Program-made: the position numbers and the translations under genes | The notes under the pieces: model-generated | The model's database searches: none | What the model saw: only the letters and a program-made list of their open reading frames with translations | What the model was told of the DNA's origin: nothing | Part shown: positions 39,729 to 48,639 of the stretch, one piece after another | How the letters are laid out: each line of letters opens with the position of its first letter | Position numbering within the stretch: the stretch's first letter is position 1 | Assembly: GCF_001748145.1 (NCBI RefSeq) | Contig: NZ_BCQA01000001.1 | Coordinates: 3,250,501-3,314,500, forward strand | Reading direction: 5' to 3' | DNA length: 64,000 nt | Source: Bosea sp. BIWAKO-01 | GTDB taxonomy: Bacteria > Pseudomonadota > Alphaproteobacteria > Rhizobiales > Beijerinckiaceae

Positions 39729-41597
39729 TCAGAGCACCCAGGTCGACAGGCCGGGCACGACCGCGATGACGACAAGGCCGATCAGCAGCGCGACGAGATA
39801 GGGCCAGATCGCGCCCATTGCCTCGTCCGGCGAGACATTGCCGATCTTGCAGGCGATGTAGAAGCCGATTCCGATCGGCGGGGTCATCAGGCCGATATTC
39901 ATCGCCGTGACCACCACCATCGAATAGTGCACATCGTTGATGCCGAGATTCTTGGCGATCGGGAACATGAGCGGCGCCATCAGCACGATCGCCGGCAGGC
40001 CTTCGAGCACGCAGCCCAGAACCAGGAAGACGACGATCGTCACGGCCATGAAGGTCAGCCAGCCGCCCGGCAGGCCGGCCATGAAAGTGGCGAGGTCGCG
40101 CGCGAAGCCGGTCTGGGTCAGGGCCCAGGCCATGGCGAGCGCGGTGCCGAGGATCATCAGGATCGCGCCCGAGAGCGCCGCCGTCTCGACCAGCATCGCG
40201 TAGCATTTGCGCAGGCCAATGCCGCCATAGAGGATGATGCCGATGACGAAGGCGTAGAGCACCGCGATGGTCGAGACCTCGGTTGCGGTTGCAATGCCAC
40301 CGCCGACCACTCCGCGGATCAGGAAGGGCAGAACGAGCGCTGGACCTGCGATCAAAGCGGTGCGACCGATCACGGCCATGGGCGCGCGCCGCACGCCCTT
40401 CATGTCCTCGCCGATGGCTTTCCAGCGTGCCAGAAGCGCCAGCGCGACGAGGAGCACCATGGCGATGCCGAAGCCGGCATTGAACAACCCGGCGATCGAG
40501 ACGCCCGCGACCGAGCCGAGCACGATCAGGACGATGCTCGGGGGCACCGTGTCGGCCATGGCCGCGCCGGTGGAGAGGAGGGCGATCAGCTCCTTGGGCT
40601 GGTAGCCGCGGCGCTTCATCTCGGGAAAGAGCGCGGGCGCCACTGTCGCCATGTCGGAGACTTTCGAGCCAGAAATGCCCGAGACCAGGAAGAGCGAGCC
40701 GAGCAGCACATAGGACATGCCGGCGCGGACATGGCCGAGCATCGAGGCCAGGAAATCGACGATCGCCTTGCCCATGCCCGTCGCATCGAGAATGCAGCCG
40801 AGCAGCACGAAGATCGGCACGGAGAGCAGGATGATGCTCGACATGCCCTCGTCCATACGCCCAATCATCACGATCATCGGGACGCTGGTGCTGAAGGCGA
40901 GGAAGGCGAGTGTGCCGATGCCGAAGCAGAAGGCGATCGGCACGCCGGCGACGAGGCAGAGCGCGACCGTGATCACGAGAAAGATCAGGATATTGGTATA
41001 GCCGAGGCCCTTGAAGACCGGCATCAGCCCCCAGCAGGCGGCGGCGAGCCCAGCGACAAGCGCGACGGCGACGATCAGGTCCGGCAGCCTCGCGGTGCGG
41101 ATGGCGTGGCGAACCGTCAGCACGAACATCAGGATGATGCCGCAGGCGATGGCGGAGACGCGCCAGCTGTTTGGAATGTTGAGCGCGGCCGAGGTGACGT
41201 AGGATTCCTCGATCGTGTAGTCGATCGCCGGGTGGATCATCGCCGCGAGGAAGGCACCCACCACGACCAGGGCCAGCGTCTGCACGAACTGGCTCATGCG
41301 CTCCGGCATCATGCCGATGAAGAGCGTCAGCTTGAGATGCTCATTGCGATCGATCGCGATCGCGGAGCCGAGCATGGCGAGCCAGAGGAAGGAGATCGAG
41401 GCGGCTTCGTCGATCCAGATAATGGGCAGGGAGAAAAGATAGCGTGTGGTGACGCCGAGCAGCAGCAGCCCGACGATCAGGAGCAGCAGCGCGGCGCTGA
41501 TCATCTCGATCGGCCGCATGATCGCCGAGCCGGTGCGGATCGCATCCGTATCGAGCGGGTTCTCGGAAGGAGCAATGCTCTCGCTGGGCTGTGCCAT
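39729..41597 (-). CDS. TRAP transporter permease, fused DctQ-DctM
   Basis: About 622 residues. The first ~180 residues are the four-helix DctQ part (IIWIDEAASISFLWLAMLG), and the rest is a DctM large subunit with about 12 helices (VPIAFCFGIGTLAFL, GISGSKVSDMATVAPALFPEM, LMTPPIGIGFYIA). Natural QM fusions are common. ATG 41597 gives a normal start (MAQPSESIAP); the ATG at 41645 adds 16 residues without a ribosome site. Sodium-driven import of an organic acid together with the DctP protein. Divergent from the IclR gene, with twin palindromes between. Confidence 0.94.
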   Translation of the reverse strand: MAQPSESIAPSENPLDTDAIRTGSAIMRPIEMISAALLLLIVGLLLLGVTTRYLFSLPIIWIDEAASISFLWLAMLGSAIAIDRNEHLKLTLFIGMMPERMSQFVQTLALVVVGAFLAAMIHPAIDYTIEESYVTSAALNIPNSWRVSAIACGIILMFVLTVRHAIRTARLPDLIVAVALVAGLAAACWGLMPVFKGLGYTNILIFLVITVALCLVAGVPIAFCFGIGTLAFLAFSTSVPMIVMIGRMDEGMSSIILLSVPIFVLLGCILDATGMGKAIVDFLASMLGHVRAGMSYVLLGSLFLVSGISGSKVSDMATVAPALFPEMKRRGYQPKELIALLSTGAAMADTVPPSIVLIVLGSVAGVSIAGLFNAGFGIAMVLLVALALLARWKAIGEDMKGVRRAPMAVIGRTALIAGPALVLPFLIRGVVGGGIATATEVSTIAVLYAFVIGIILYGGIGLRKCYAMLVETAALSGAILMILGTALAMAWALTQTGFARDLATFMAGLPGGWLTFMAVTIVVFLVLGCVLEGLPAIVLMAPLMFPIAKNLGINDVHYSMVVVTAMNIGLMTPPIGIGFYIACKIGNVSPDEAMGAIWPYLVALLIGLVVIAVVPGLSTWVL

Positions 41598-41774
41598 GTC
41601 CGGGCTCACGCCTGCGTGGCCCTGGCAACGCCGGGGCGTGCGCATGTCGGAACGGAACCGCAGCGGATATTCGCTTCAGTCATGGCGCTGGCCTCCGGCC
41701 AGCCGGAATCCCGTGACAACATCTGCCCTTCCTCCCGCGCGCCGATCTTGTGAACGTTCTTGAGGCCCGGCGCG

Positions 41775-41789
41775 GTCCATACTGTGGAT
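41775..41789. promoter_or_regulatory. IclR-type operator, TRAP-proximal copy
   Basis: GTCCATACTGTGGAT, an imperfect palindrome identical to the copy at 41882 in 12 of 15 positions. It lies about 180 bases upstream of the TRAP permease start. Confidence 0.55.
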
Positions 41790-41881
41790 GAATGATCCAG
41801 CGGACTGGGCCAAGAATACACAAGCAGGCTTGCGTTGCAATCTATCTGAGCCCGAACTAGGCTGCTGCAAACAATCAAAGG

Positions 41882-41896
41882 GTCCATATTATGGAC
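41882..41896. promoter_or_regulatory. IclR-type operator, iclR-proximal copy
   Basis: GTCCAT-ATT-ATGGAC, a perfect palindrome with 6-bp arms ending 18 bases before the IclR ATG. Its centre is 107 bases from the first copy, close to ten helical turns, which would suit looping. Confidence 0.6.
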
Positions 41897-41914
41897 TGTA
41901 TCTGAGGCCGCAGG

Positions 41915-42778
41915 ATGGAACATTTCGTTGCATCAGCCGGCGATCTCTCGGGCTCGCAGAGTGTCGACCGGGCCTTGCGGCTCCTGGCTTTGATCGGGCG
42001 TGAGCCCGCGGGCGGGTTGCCGCTGAGCGATATCGTCATCGAAAGCGGGCTCAACAAGCCGACGGCGCGGCGGCTGCTGCTCGCCCTGATGCGCGCGGGG
42101 CTCGTCGAGCAGGAGGCTGCGTCGCGGCATTACTGCCTCGGCGAGGAGGCTTTCGTGCTGGGCGTGCTTGCCGCGCGCCGGCACGGGCTGCTCGAACTGG
42201 CCATGGAGAGCCTGAGGCGCCTGTCCGAGATCACCATGGATACGAGCTTTCTCTCGATCCAGCGCGAGAACTACGCGGTCTGCCTGCATCGGGAGGAAGG
42301 AACCTATCCGGTCCGGACCCACGCGCTGCAGACTGGCCAGCAGCACCCGCTCGGGGTCGGCGCCGGCTCGCTCGCGATGCTGGCAGCGCTGCCGGACGGC
42401 GAGGTCGAGCGGATCATGGTGGCAAATGAGAAAGCGCTGCTGACGCAGTATCCCGGGTTTCCGCCTGACGAGATCCGCGCCGATCTGGCGCTGGCCCGGG
42501 AGCGCGGCTTTTCGCTCAATCCCGGCCGGCTGGTTGCCAGTTCCTGGGGCGTCGGCATCGCCTTCCGCTATCCGGACGGCCGCGTCGCCGGCGCGCTCAG
42601 CCTGGCGGCGATCGACAGCCGCATGGTTCCCGCGCGCCAGGTCGAGTTGGCGCGCCATCTTACGACCGAAGCGGAGAGGATGGAGCGCCTGCTCGCGCAG
42701 ATGTTCGTCCGCAAGACATCCCAAGGCGGCGGCCCGCAGCAGGGGGCACGCCCAATTACAAAATCGAGGAGCGCCTGA
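41915..42778 (+). CDS. IclR-family transcriptional regulator
   Basis: 287 residues. N-terminal winged helix (SQSVDRALRLLALIG, LSDIVIESGLNKPTARRLLLALMRAGL) and C-terminal effector domain (HRREEGTYPVR-like stretch, LGVGAGSLAMLAALPD, RLVASSWGVGIAFRYPDG). IclR proteins control carboxylate and aromatic catabolism. It is divergent from the TRAP genes and followed one base later by a CoA ligase, so it probably controls both units through the two palindromes. Confidence 0.93.
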   Translation: MEHFVASAGDLSGSQSVDRALRLLALIGREPAGGLPLSDIVIESGLNKPTARRLLLALMRAGLVEQEAASRHYCLGEEAFVLGVLAARRHGLLELAMESLRRLSEITMDTSFLSIQRENYAVCLHREEGTYPVRTHALQTGQQHPLGVGAGSLAMLAALPDGEVERIMVANEKALLTQYPGFPPDEIRADLALARERGFSLNPGRLVASSWGVGIAFRYPDGRVAGALSLAAIDSRMVPARQVELARHLTTEAERMERLLAQMFVRKTSQGGGPQQGARPITKSRSA

Positions 42779-42779
42779 C

Positions 42780-44420
42780 GTGACCGAAGCCCTTGCCAGC
42801 CAGGCTGCCCCGCGCGGCGGCGTCGCGCCCGTGACGCGCCGCGTGATGAACCTTGCCCATATCGTCACCCAGAATGCGCGCCGCTTCGGCCAGCGCCCTG
42901 GCTTCATCTGGGGGGACAGGCAATGGAAATGGGCCGAGATCGATGCGCAGGTTTCGGCGCTGGCCGCGGCGCTGGCGGCGCGGGGCATCGGCAAGGGCGA
43001 CCGCGTCCTGGTTCATTCGAAGAACTGCGAGGCGATGTTCTTCTCGATGTTCGCGGCCTTCCGGCTTGGTGCCATCTGGGTGCCGACCAATTTCAGGCTG
43101 CTGCCGGACGAGGTCGAGTATCTCGCGACGGCGTCCGGTGCGAAGGCCTTCCTCTGCCATGGCGATTTTCCGGAGCATGCTGCGGCGGTCGCCGCTGCGG
43201 AACCCGCGCCGCGCTTTACCTGGCGTATCGGGGCGGGAGCCTTTGGCGAGGCCGAGGTCGGCGATATGATCGCGCGCCATGCCGGTGCAGACGTTGCGAA
43301 TGCCGCGGTCGAGCGTGACGATCCCTGTTGGTTCTTCTTTACCTCGGGTACCACGGGGCGCTCGAAGGCTGCCGTGCTCACCCATGGCCAGATGGGTTTC
43401 GTCGTCACCAATCATCTCTGCGACCTGATGCCGGGAACGACGGAGGCGGATGCATCGCTCGTGGTCGCGCCTCTCTCCCACGGCGCGGGCGTGCACCAAC
43501 TCGTCATTTCGGCGCGCGGCGCGCCGACGATCCTGCTGCCGTCGGAGCGTTTTGACGTCGACGAGGCCTATCGCCTGATCGCGCGCCACCGCATCACCAA
43601 TATCTTCACCGTGCCGACGATCCTGAAGATGCTGGTCGAGCACCCGGCCGTCGACACGCATGACCACTCCTCGCTGCGCTATGTCATTTATGCCGGCGCG
43701 CCAATGTATCGCGAGGATCAGAAGGCGGCGCTTGGCAAGCTGGGCAAGGTGATCGTGCAGTATTTCGGGCTGGGTGAGGTCACCGGCAATATCACGGTGC
43801 TGCCGCCAGCCCTGCATGATCCCGAAGATGGCCCGAATGCGCGCATCGGGACCTGCGGCTTCGAGCGCACGGGAATGCAGGTCCAGATCCAGGATGATGA
43901 GGGGCGTGAGGTCGCGGCAGGGGAGCAGGGCGAAATCTGCGTCGTCGGCCCGGCCGTGTTCGCGGGCTACTACGACAACCCCGAGGCCAACGCGAAATCA
44001 TTTCGCGACGGCTGGTTCCGCACGGGTGACCTCGGCCACATGGACGAACAGGGCTTTGTCTACATCACCGGGCGCGCGTCCGACATGTACATTTCCGGCG
44101 GCTCGAACATCTATCCGCGCGAGATCGAGGAGAAGATCCTGACCCATCCTGCAATCGCGGAGGTGGCCGTGGTCGGCGTGCCCGATCCGGTCTGGGGCGA
44201 GATCGGTATCGCCGTCTGCGTCGCATGTTCCGGGGCGCAGGCCAGCGAGGCGGAGCTCGCCGAGTTCCTCTCGACCAAGATCGCCCGCTACAAGATGCCG
44301 AAGCGCTTCCTGTTCTGGGAGGCGCTGCCGAAGTCGGGTTACGGCAAGGTGCCGAAGCGGCTGGTCAAGGACGAGCTTGAAGCGCGCGGCGAACTCGCCC
44401 GGATGCGGGGCGAGAGGTGA
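42780..44420 (+). CDS. AMP-forming acyl-CoA synthetase / CoA ligase
   Basis: 546 residues, ANL superfamily. Motifs: FFFTSGTTGRSKAAVLTH (P-loop), FGLGEVTG, GWFRTGDLGHMDEQG, and the catalytic Lys at PKSGYGKVPKR. It activates a carboxylic acid to its CoA thioester with ATP. The start is GTG 42780, supported by GAGGAG eight bases upstream, one base after the IclR stop. The stop overlaps the start of the tandem PPC protein. The substrate is likely that of the TRAP importer; its identity is unknown. Confidence 0.93.
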   Translation: MTEALASQAAPRGGVAPVTRRVMNLAHIVTQNARRFGQRPGFIWGDRQWKWAEIDAQVSALAAALAARGIGKGDRVLVHSKNCEAMFFSMFAAFRLGAIWVPTNFRLLPDEVEYLATASGAKAFLCHGDFPEHAAAVAAAEPAPRFTWRIGAGAFGEAEVGDMIARHAGADVANAAVERDDPCWFFFTSGTTGRSKAAVLTHGQMGFVVTNHLCDLMPGTTEADASLVVAPLSHGAGVHQLVISARGAPTILLPSERFDVDEAYRLIARHRITNIFTVPTILKMLVEHPAVDTHDHSSLRYVIYAGAPMYREDQKAALGKLGKVIVQYFGLGEVTGNITVLPPALHDPEDGPNARIGTCGFERTGMQVQIQDDEGREVAAGEQGEICVVGPAVFAGYYDNPEANAKSFRDGWFRTGDLGHMDEQGFVYITGRASDMYISGGSNIYPREIEEKILTHPAIAEVAVVGVPDPVWGEIGIAVCVACSGAQASEAELAEFLSTKIARYKMPKRFLFWEALPKSGYGKVPKRLVKDELEARGELARMRGER

Positions 44421-45274
44421 TGCGGCAAATCATCCAGCCCGGTCCCGCTGCGCCTGAGCGCATTCGATGGATCGAAGCGCATGGCCGACGCTTCAGGATG
44501 TCTCTCGCGGCCGGACTTCCGCTTCTGGAAGCGGTGCGCCGCGGCTTTGCGGCTATGGGTTTCACCAGTGGCGTGGTCACGGTCGATGGGCTCGTCCTCG
44601 GACCTTTCGCCTATGTGATGCCGGCGCTGTCGAAGACACCGGAGCATGCCGCCTTCTATAGCGACACGTTTCGGCCTGCTGGCGTGACGCGCGTCGAGAC
44701 GGGGGCGATGACCTTCGGCACGCGTGATGGAGCGCCCTTCTTCCACTGCCACGCGCTCTGGACGGAAGCGGACGGCAAGGTGAGCGGCGGTCATATCCTG
44801 CCGGACGACACCGTGCTCGCAGAAACGGTCACCGTACCGGCGCTGGGCCTCGATGGCGCCGGTTTTGCCGCCGCGCCCGATCCGGAGACGAATTTCAAAC
44901 TGTTCGGACCGGTCGCAGTGCCGTTCTCCGGGGCTTCGCGCGAAGGGCGTTATTTCGCCCTGCGTGTGGGCCCGAATGTCGACTTCACCACGGCGCTGGA
45001 AGAGTTCTGTGCCGAACGCGGCATCCGGCGTGCCGTCATCCATGGCGGCGTCGGCAGCACCATCGGCGCGCATTTCGAGGATGGCCGGATCGTCGAGAAT
45101 TTCGCGACAGAAGTCGCGATTCAGGCCGGGGTTATCGAGCCCGCGCAGGGGCGACTTGTCGCAGAGATCGATGTGGCGCTGGTCGATTTTACCGGTGCGA
45201 TGGCGCAGGGCCGTCTGAGACGCGGCGACAATCCGGTGTTGATGACCTTCGAGCTAGTACTCGAGGCCTTGTAG
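44420..45274 (+). CDS. Tandem PPC-domain (DUF296) protein
   Basis: 284 residues with two PPC/DUF296 domains. Domain 1 (about 25-145) keeps the conserved His set: FFHCHALW and SGGHILPDD, preceded by RVETGAMTFGTRDG. Domain 2 (about 175-284) has the fold pattern (VDFTTALEEFCAERGIRRAVIHGG in parts, LVDFTGAMAQGRLRRGDNPVLM) but no His in the matching places. There is no AT-hook, so the plant DNA-binding role does not apply. Translational overlap with the CoA ligase suggests an enzymatic or metal-binding function on the same compound. This is inference; no reaction is known to me. Confidence 0.8.
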   Translation: MRQIIQPGPAAPERIRWIEAHGRRFRMSLAAGLPLLEAVRRGFAAMGFTSGVVTVDGLVLGPFAYVMPALSKTPEHAAFYSDTFRPAGVTRVETGAMTFGTRDGAPFFHCHALWTEADGKVSGGHILPDDTVLAETVTVPALGLDGAGFAAAPDPETNFKLFGPVAVPFSGASREGRYFALRVGPNVDFTTALEEFCAERGIRRAVIHGGVGSTIGAHFEDGRIVENFATEVAIQAGVIEPAQGRLVAEIDVALVDFTGAMAQGRLRRGDNPVLMTFELVLEAL

Positions 45275-45384
45275 GGCGCCAGAGGGGCCACTCAAGCCTT
45301 CGGTCGGCACCGAAGTGTTTCGAGGTGTCAGCGTGTATGCGAAGGCGCAGTCTCCCGCGCACCCAGCAAGGGCGGGAGCCAGCC

Positions 45385-46347
45385 ATGAACATAGCTTCGA
45401 TCAACACAGCGCGCGCCGTCGGCGCGGGCGAGGTCATGAGGTTGACGGAAACGGCCGAGATGCCCGGCTTGCTGGTCCGGCGTGTGGCTGGAGCTGGGCC
45501 GTGCGTCGTCTACGTTCATGGCGCGACCTTTCCGTCGGCCCTTTCTGTTGCATACCGCTTCGACGGGCGTTCCTGGATGGACGACCTGCAGGAGCGCGGC
45601 TTCGATGTCTGGAGCTTTGATTTCGCAGGCTATGGCGGCTCGGACAGGCCCGCGAGCTTCCTTGCCCAGGCGCATGACAATGCGCCATCCGGGCGCGCGC
45701 CAGAGGCCGCGAAACAGCTGGCGCGGGTGATCGAGCACGTGCTGAATGTTACTGGAAGGGCCCGCGTGTCGCTCATCGCGCATTCCTGGGGCACGATCGT
45801 CGCCGGGCTCATTGCCTCGCTGCATCCGGAGCGTGTCGAGCGGCTGGTCCTGTTCGGGCCCATCGCGCAGCGCAAGACCCCAGTCCTCCTTGCGCCCGAA
45901 AGCATCGGGGCGTGGCGTCTCGTCTCGGTTGCCGACCAGCTCGCGCGCTTCATCGAGGACGTCCCGCAAGGTCACTCCCCGGTCCTGATTGAACCCACAC
46001 TCGCAGACTGGGGTCGAGCCTATCTCGCCAGCGATGCGCAAGCCGCAATCAGGAGGCCTGAACCGGCGGTCAAAATCCCCGCAGGGCCTCGCGCTGATAT
46101 CGCCTCGGCCTGGTCGGGGCGGCTCGGCTACGACCCCTCTCACATCACGGCGCCGACCCTGATCGTGCGCGGCGCCTGGGACGGCCTGTGCAGGGATGGC
46201 GATGCACAATGGCTGCGCGGGCGGCTTGGCTCGAGCGAAACCCGAGATGTCGTCATTCCCGAGGGCACGCATCTGATGCATCTCGAACAGGCGCGCTCTG
46301 GGCTGTTCGAGGCGACAGGGGCCTTCCTCATGAAGAGAGGCCTATGA
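45385..46347 (+). CDS. Alpha/beta hydrolase, Ser-nucleophile
   Basis: 320 residues, cytoplasmic. VYVHGATFPSALS (oxyanion), FDFAGYGGSDRP, nucleophile elbow LIAHSWGTIVAG with Ser, acid region IVRGAWDGLC, and catalytic His in PEGTHLMHLE. ATG 45385 is supported by GGGAG six bases upstream. It follows the CoA ligase and PPC gene in the same direction after 110 bases and may hydrolyse a thioester, ester or C-C bond in the same route. Substrate not known. Confidence 0.88.
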   Translation: MNIASINTARAVGAGEVMRLTETAEMPGLLVRRVAGAGPCVVYVHGATFPSALSVAYRFDGRSWMDDLQERGFDVWSFDFAGYGGSDRPASFLAQAHDNAPSGRAPEAAKQLARVIEHVLNVTGRARVSLIAHSWGTIVAGLIASLHPERVERLVLFGPIAQRKTPVLLAPESIGAWRLVSVADQLARFIEDVPQGHSPVLIEPTLADWGRAYLASDAQAAIRRPEPAVKIPAGPRADIASAWSGRLGYDPSHITAPTLIVRGAWDGLCRDGDAQWLRGRLGSSETRDVVIPEGTHLMHLEQARSGLFEATGAFLMKRGL

Positions 46348-46376
46348 AGATCTGGCTTTGAACCACCTCCGCCTGG

Positions 46377-48008
46377 CTATTCGCCGCCCCGCTTCCTTGC
46401 GATCTCCTGGTCCCGCAGATCCTTGCGCCTGATCTTGCCGGTCGGGGTCATCGGCAATTCCGTCACGAACTCGATCTCGCGCGGATACTGGTAGGCGGCG
46501 AGGCGCGATTTGACGAAATCCTGGATCTCGGCGGCGAGCGCCGCCGAGGCGGTGATCTCCGGTTTCGGCAGGACAAAAGCCTTGACCACCTCCGTCCGCA
46601 GCGGGTCCGGGCTGCCGACCACCGCGACCATCAGCACGGCGGGGTGGCGGATGATGCAATCCTCGATATCGCCGGGGCCAATGCGATAGGAGCCGCTGGA
46701 AATGATGTCGTCATCACGGCCCTGAAACCAGAAATAGCCGTCTTCGTCGCAGGCGCCGGTATCGCCGGTGACGAGCCAGTCGCCAACGAACTTCGCCGTC
46801 GTCGCCTCGGGTTGGCGCCAGTATTCCAGCATCATCACGGGGTCAGGTCGCGCGACCGCAATCAGCCCCTGCTCTCCCGCAGGCAGGACCGCGCCCTCTG
46901 GCGAGATCACCGCGACGCGATGGCCGGGAACGGCCCGCCCCATCGAGCCCGGTCTGACCGGGAACAGGCTGGCGCAGTTGGAGACGATCAGATTGGCCTC
47001 GGTCTGGCCGTAGAATTCGTTGACCTCGAAGCCGAAAGTTTCCTTGCTCCAGGCCAGCATGTCGGCGCCGAGCGTTTCGCCGCCGGTGCCGATCGAGCGC
47101 ATCGCATAGGCGTAACGCTCTCCTGGATTGCGAACCTGCCGCATCAGCTTCAGCGCTGTCGGTGGCAGGAAGGCGTTACGGATGCTGTGGCGCGCCATCA
47201 GGTCGAAGGCTGCCTCCGGATCGAATTTGCGGGCTCGCGAGGCCAGCACCGGAACGCCGAAATACAGGCTCGGCAGCAGAACATCGAGCAACCCGCCGGC
47301 CCAGGCCCAGTCCGCCGGCGTCCAGAATAGGTCGCCGGCCTGCGGGAAGAATTCCTGCGGCAATTGCACGCCGGGCAGGTGGCCGAGCAGCACACGGTGC
47401 GCATGCAGCGCGCCCTTGGGCTTTCCCGTGGTGCCGGAGGTGTAGATGATCAGCGCCGGATCGTCGGGCGTGGTGTCGAGCGGCGTGAACCGGTCGGACG
47501 CCTTGTTCAACTCGCTCCAGAAGTCGAGATGGCCCGCGCCGTCGATCAGGAAGATCCGCCTGAGTTCCGGCAGGCTCGCGCGGATCGCCTCGATCTTGGC
47601 GATGTTCTCGCCGTCGGTGATCAGCGTACAGGCGCCGCTATGCTGCAGCCGGTGTTCGAGCGCATCCGGCCCGAACTGGGTGAATAGCGGCAGGGCGATC
47701 GCACCCATCTTGTAGATGGCGAGATGGGCCATCGCCGTTTCCGGGCGTTGCGGCAGCAGAATGCCGACGCGCTCACCCGGTCTGACGCCGTGGCCACGCA
47801 GCATATTGGCGAGCCGGTTTGTGCCGAGCTTGAGTGCGTCGAAACTCATCGTTGCGACGCTGTGCCCCTGGTCCTCATAGATCAGCGCCGGCTTGCCACT
47901 GCCATCCGCGTGGCGGTCGCAGGCTGCGACGCCGATATTGAACCGCTCGGGGATCTGCCAGACGAACCGCTCAAAGGTCTCGCGAAAGCTGGGGCGCCGT
48001 TCCAACAT
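46377..48008 (-). CDS. Medium-chain-type acyl-CoA synthetase (AMP-forming)
   Basis: 543 residues. ANL motifs: LIIYTSGTTGKPKGALHAH, the ACS-like WTPADWAWAGGL, EFYGQTEANL, DWLVTGDTGACDEDGY, RDDDIISSGSYRIGP and the catalytic Lys in TPTGKIRRKDLRD. It belongs with the acetyl/medium-chain (ACSM, acetoacetate- or benzoate-type) branch. The start at 48008 overlaps the MaoC stop by one base, so the two are coupled. It converges on the alpha/beta hydrolase with 29 bases between stops. Confidence 0.92.
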   Translation of the reverse strand: MLERRPSFRETFERFVWQIPERFNIGVAACDRHADGSGKPALIYEDQGHSVATMSFDALKLGTNRLANMLRGHGVRPGERVGILLPQRPETAMAHLAIYKMGAIALPLFTQFGPDALEHRLQHSGACTLITDGENIAKIEAIRASLPELRRIFLIDGAGHLDFWSELNKASDRFTPLDTTPDDPALIIYTSGTTGKPKGALHAHRVLLGHLPGVQLPQEFFPQAGDLFWTPADWAWAGGLLDVLLPSLYFGVPVLASRARKFDPEAAFDLMARHSIRNAFLPPTALKLMRQVRNPGERYAYAMRSIGTGGETLGADMLAWSKETFGFEVNEFYGQTEANLIVSNCASLFPVRPGSMGRAVPGHRVAVISPEGAVLPAGEQGLIAVARPDPVMMLEYWRQPEATTAKFVGDWLVTGDTGACDEDGYFWFQGRDDDIISSGSYRIGPGDIEDCIIRHPAVLMVAVVGSPDPLRTEVVKAFVLPKPEITASAALAAEIQDFVKSRLAAYQYPREIEFVTELPMTPTGKIRRKDLRDQEIARKRGGE

Positions 48009-48460
48009 CAACCCTGATCCTCGGTGCGGCGCTTCATCAGCAGCTTGAGATGGCCGGTCTGGATGTGCTCGCCGCGCTGGTTGTGCACCTCGAGGCGCAG
48101 GGTGACGATGCCGCGGTCCGGCTTGCGGCTGGGTATCTTCTCGACCGCTGTGACGACGGCATGGACCGTGTCGCCGATCTTCACCGGCCCGGTAAATGTC
48201 CAGTGCAGATCGAGCAGGCCCATGGTGGTGGCATCGATCAGGTTCTGCTGCGACATCAGGCCGATCGCCATGGCGAGCGTCAGCGGGCCGTGGGCGATGC
48301 GCTCGCCGAAGGGCGTGCCTGCGCAATATTCGCTGTCGACATGCAGCGGGTTGAAATCGCCGGAAAGGCCGGCGAACAGCGTGATATCGCCCTCGCCGAC
48401 GGTGCGCCCGCGGGTCGTGATGCTGCTGTCGAGGTCAAAGTCCTCGAAATGGAGCCCCAT
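48008..48460 (-). CDS. MaoC-family hot-dog dehydratase
   Basis: 150 residues. Hydratase 2 motif FAGLSGDFNPLHVDSEYCAG with the catalytic Asp/His, AHGPLTLAMAIGL, and LDLHWTFTGPVKIGDTV. Typical reaction: hydration of an enoyl-CoA or dehydration of a hydroxyacyl-CoA. ATG 48460 has GGGGAGGA four bases upstream. Coupled to the acyl-CoA synthetase, so it probably acts on the acyl-CoA formed. Confidence 0.92.
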   Translation of the reverse strand: MGLHFEDFDLDSSITTRGRTVGEGDITLFAGLSGDFNPLHVDSEYCAGTPFGERIAHGPLTLAMAIGLMSQQNLIDATTMGLLDLHWTFTGPVKIGDTVHAVVTAVEKIPSRKPDRGIVTLRLEVHNQRGEHIQTGHLKLLMKRRTEDQG

Positions 48461-48639
48461 CCGTTCCTCCCCGCTTTGGTGCATTCTAGCGTGCTGGCGC
48501 GGGCTGCTGGCAAGGCCGAAGCAGAGCTCATTTGCTCACCGCGGTGTTGCACTGATGGTGAGTCCCGGTGCTCTCTTGCTGGGACATCGAAGGGGACGCT
48601 CGCCCGGTTCCCAACACCCTGGCCTGAGGACGAAACGCC

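Noticed and set aside
39606..41753. 715-codon rightward open frame
   Set aside because: Antisense to the TRAP permease; extremely rich in Asp, Arg, His and Glu with no domain pattern.
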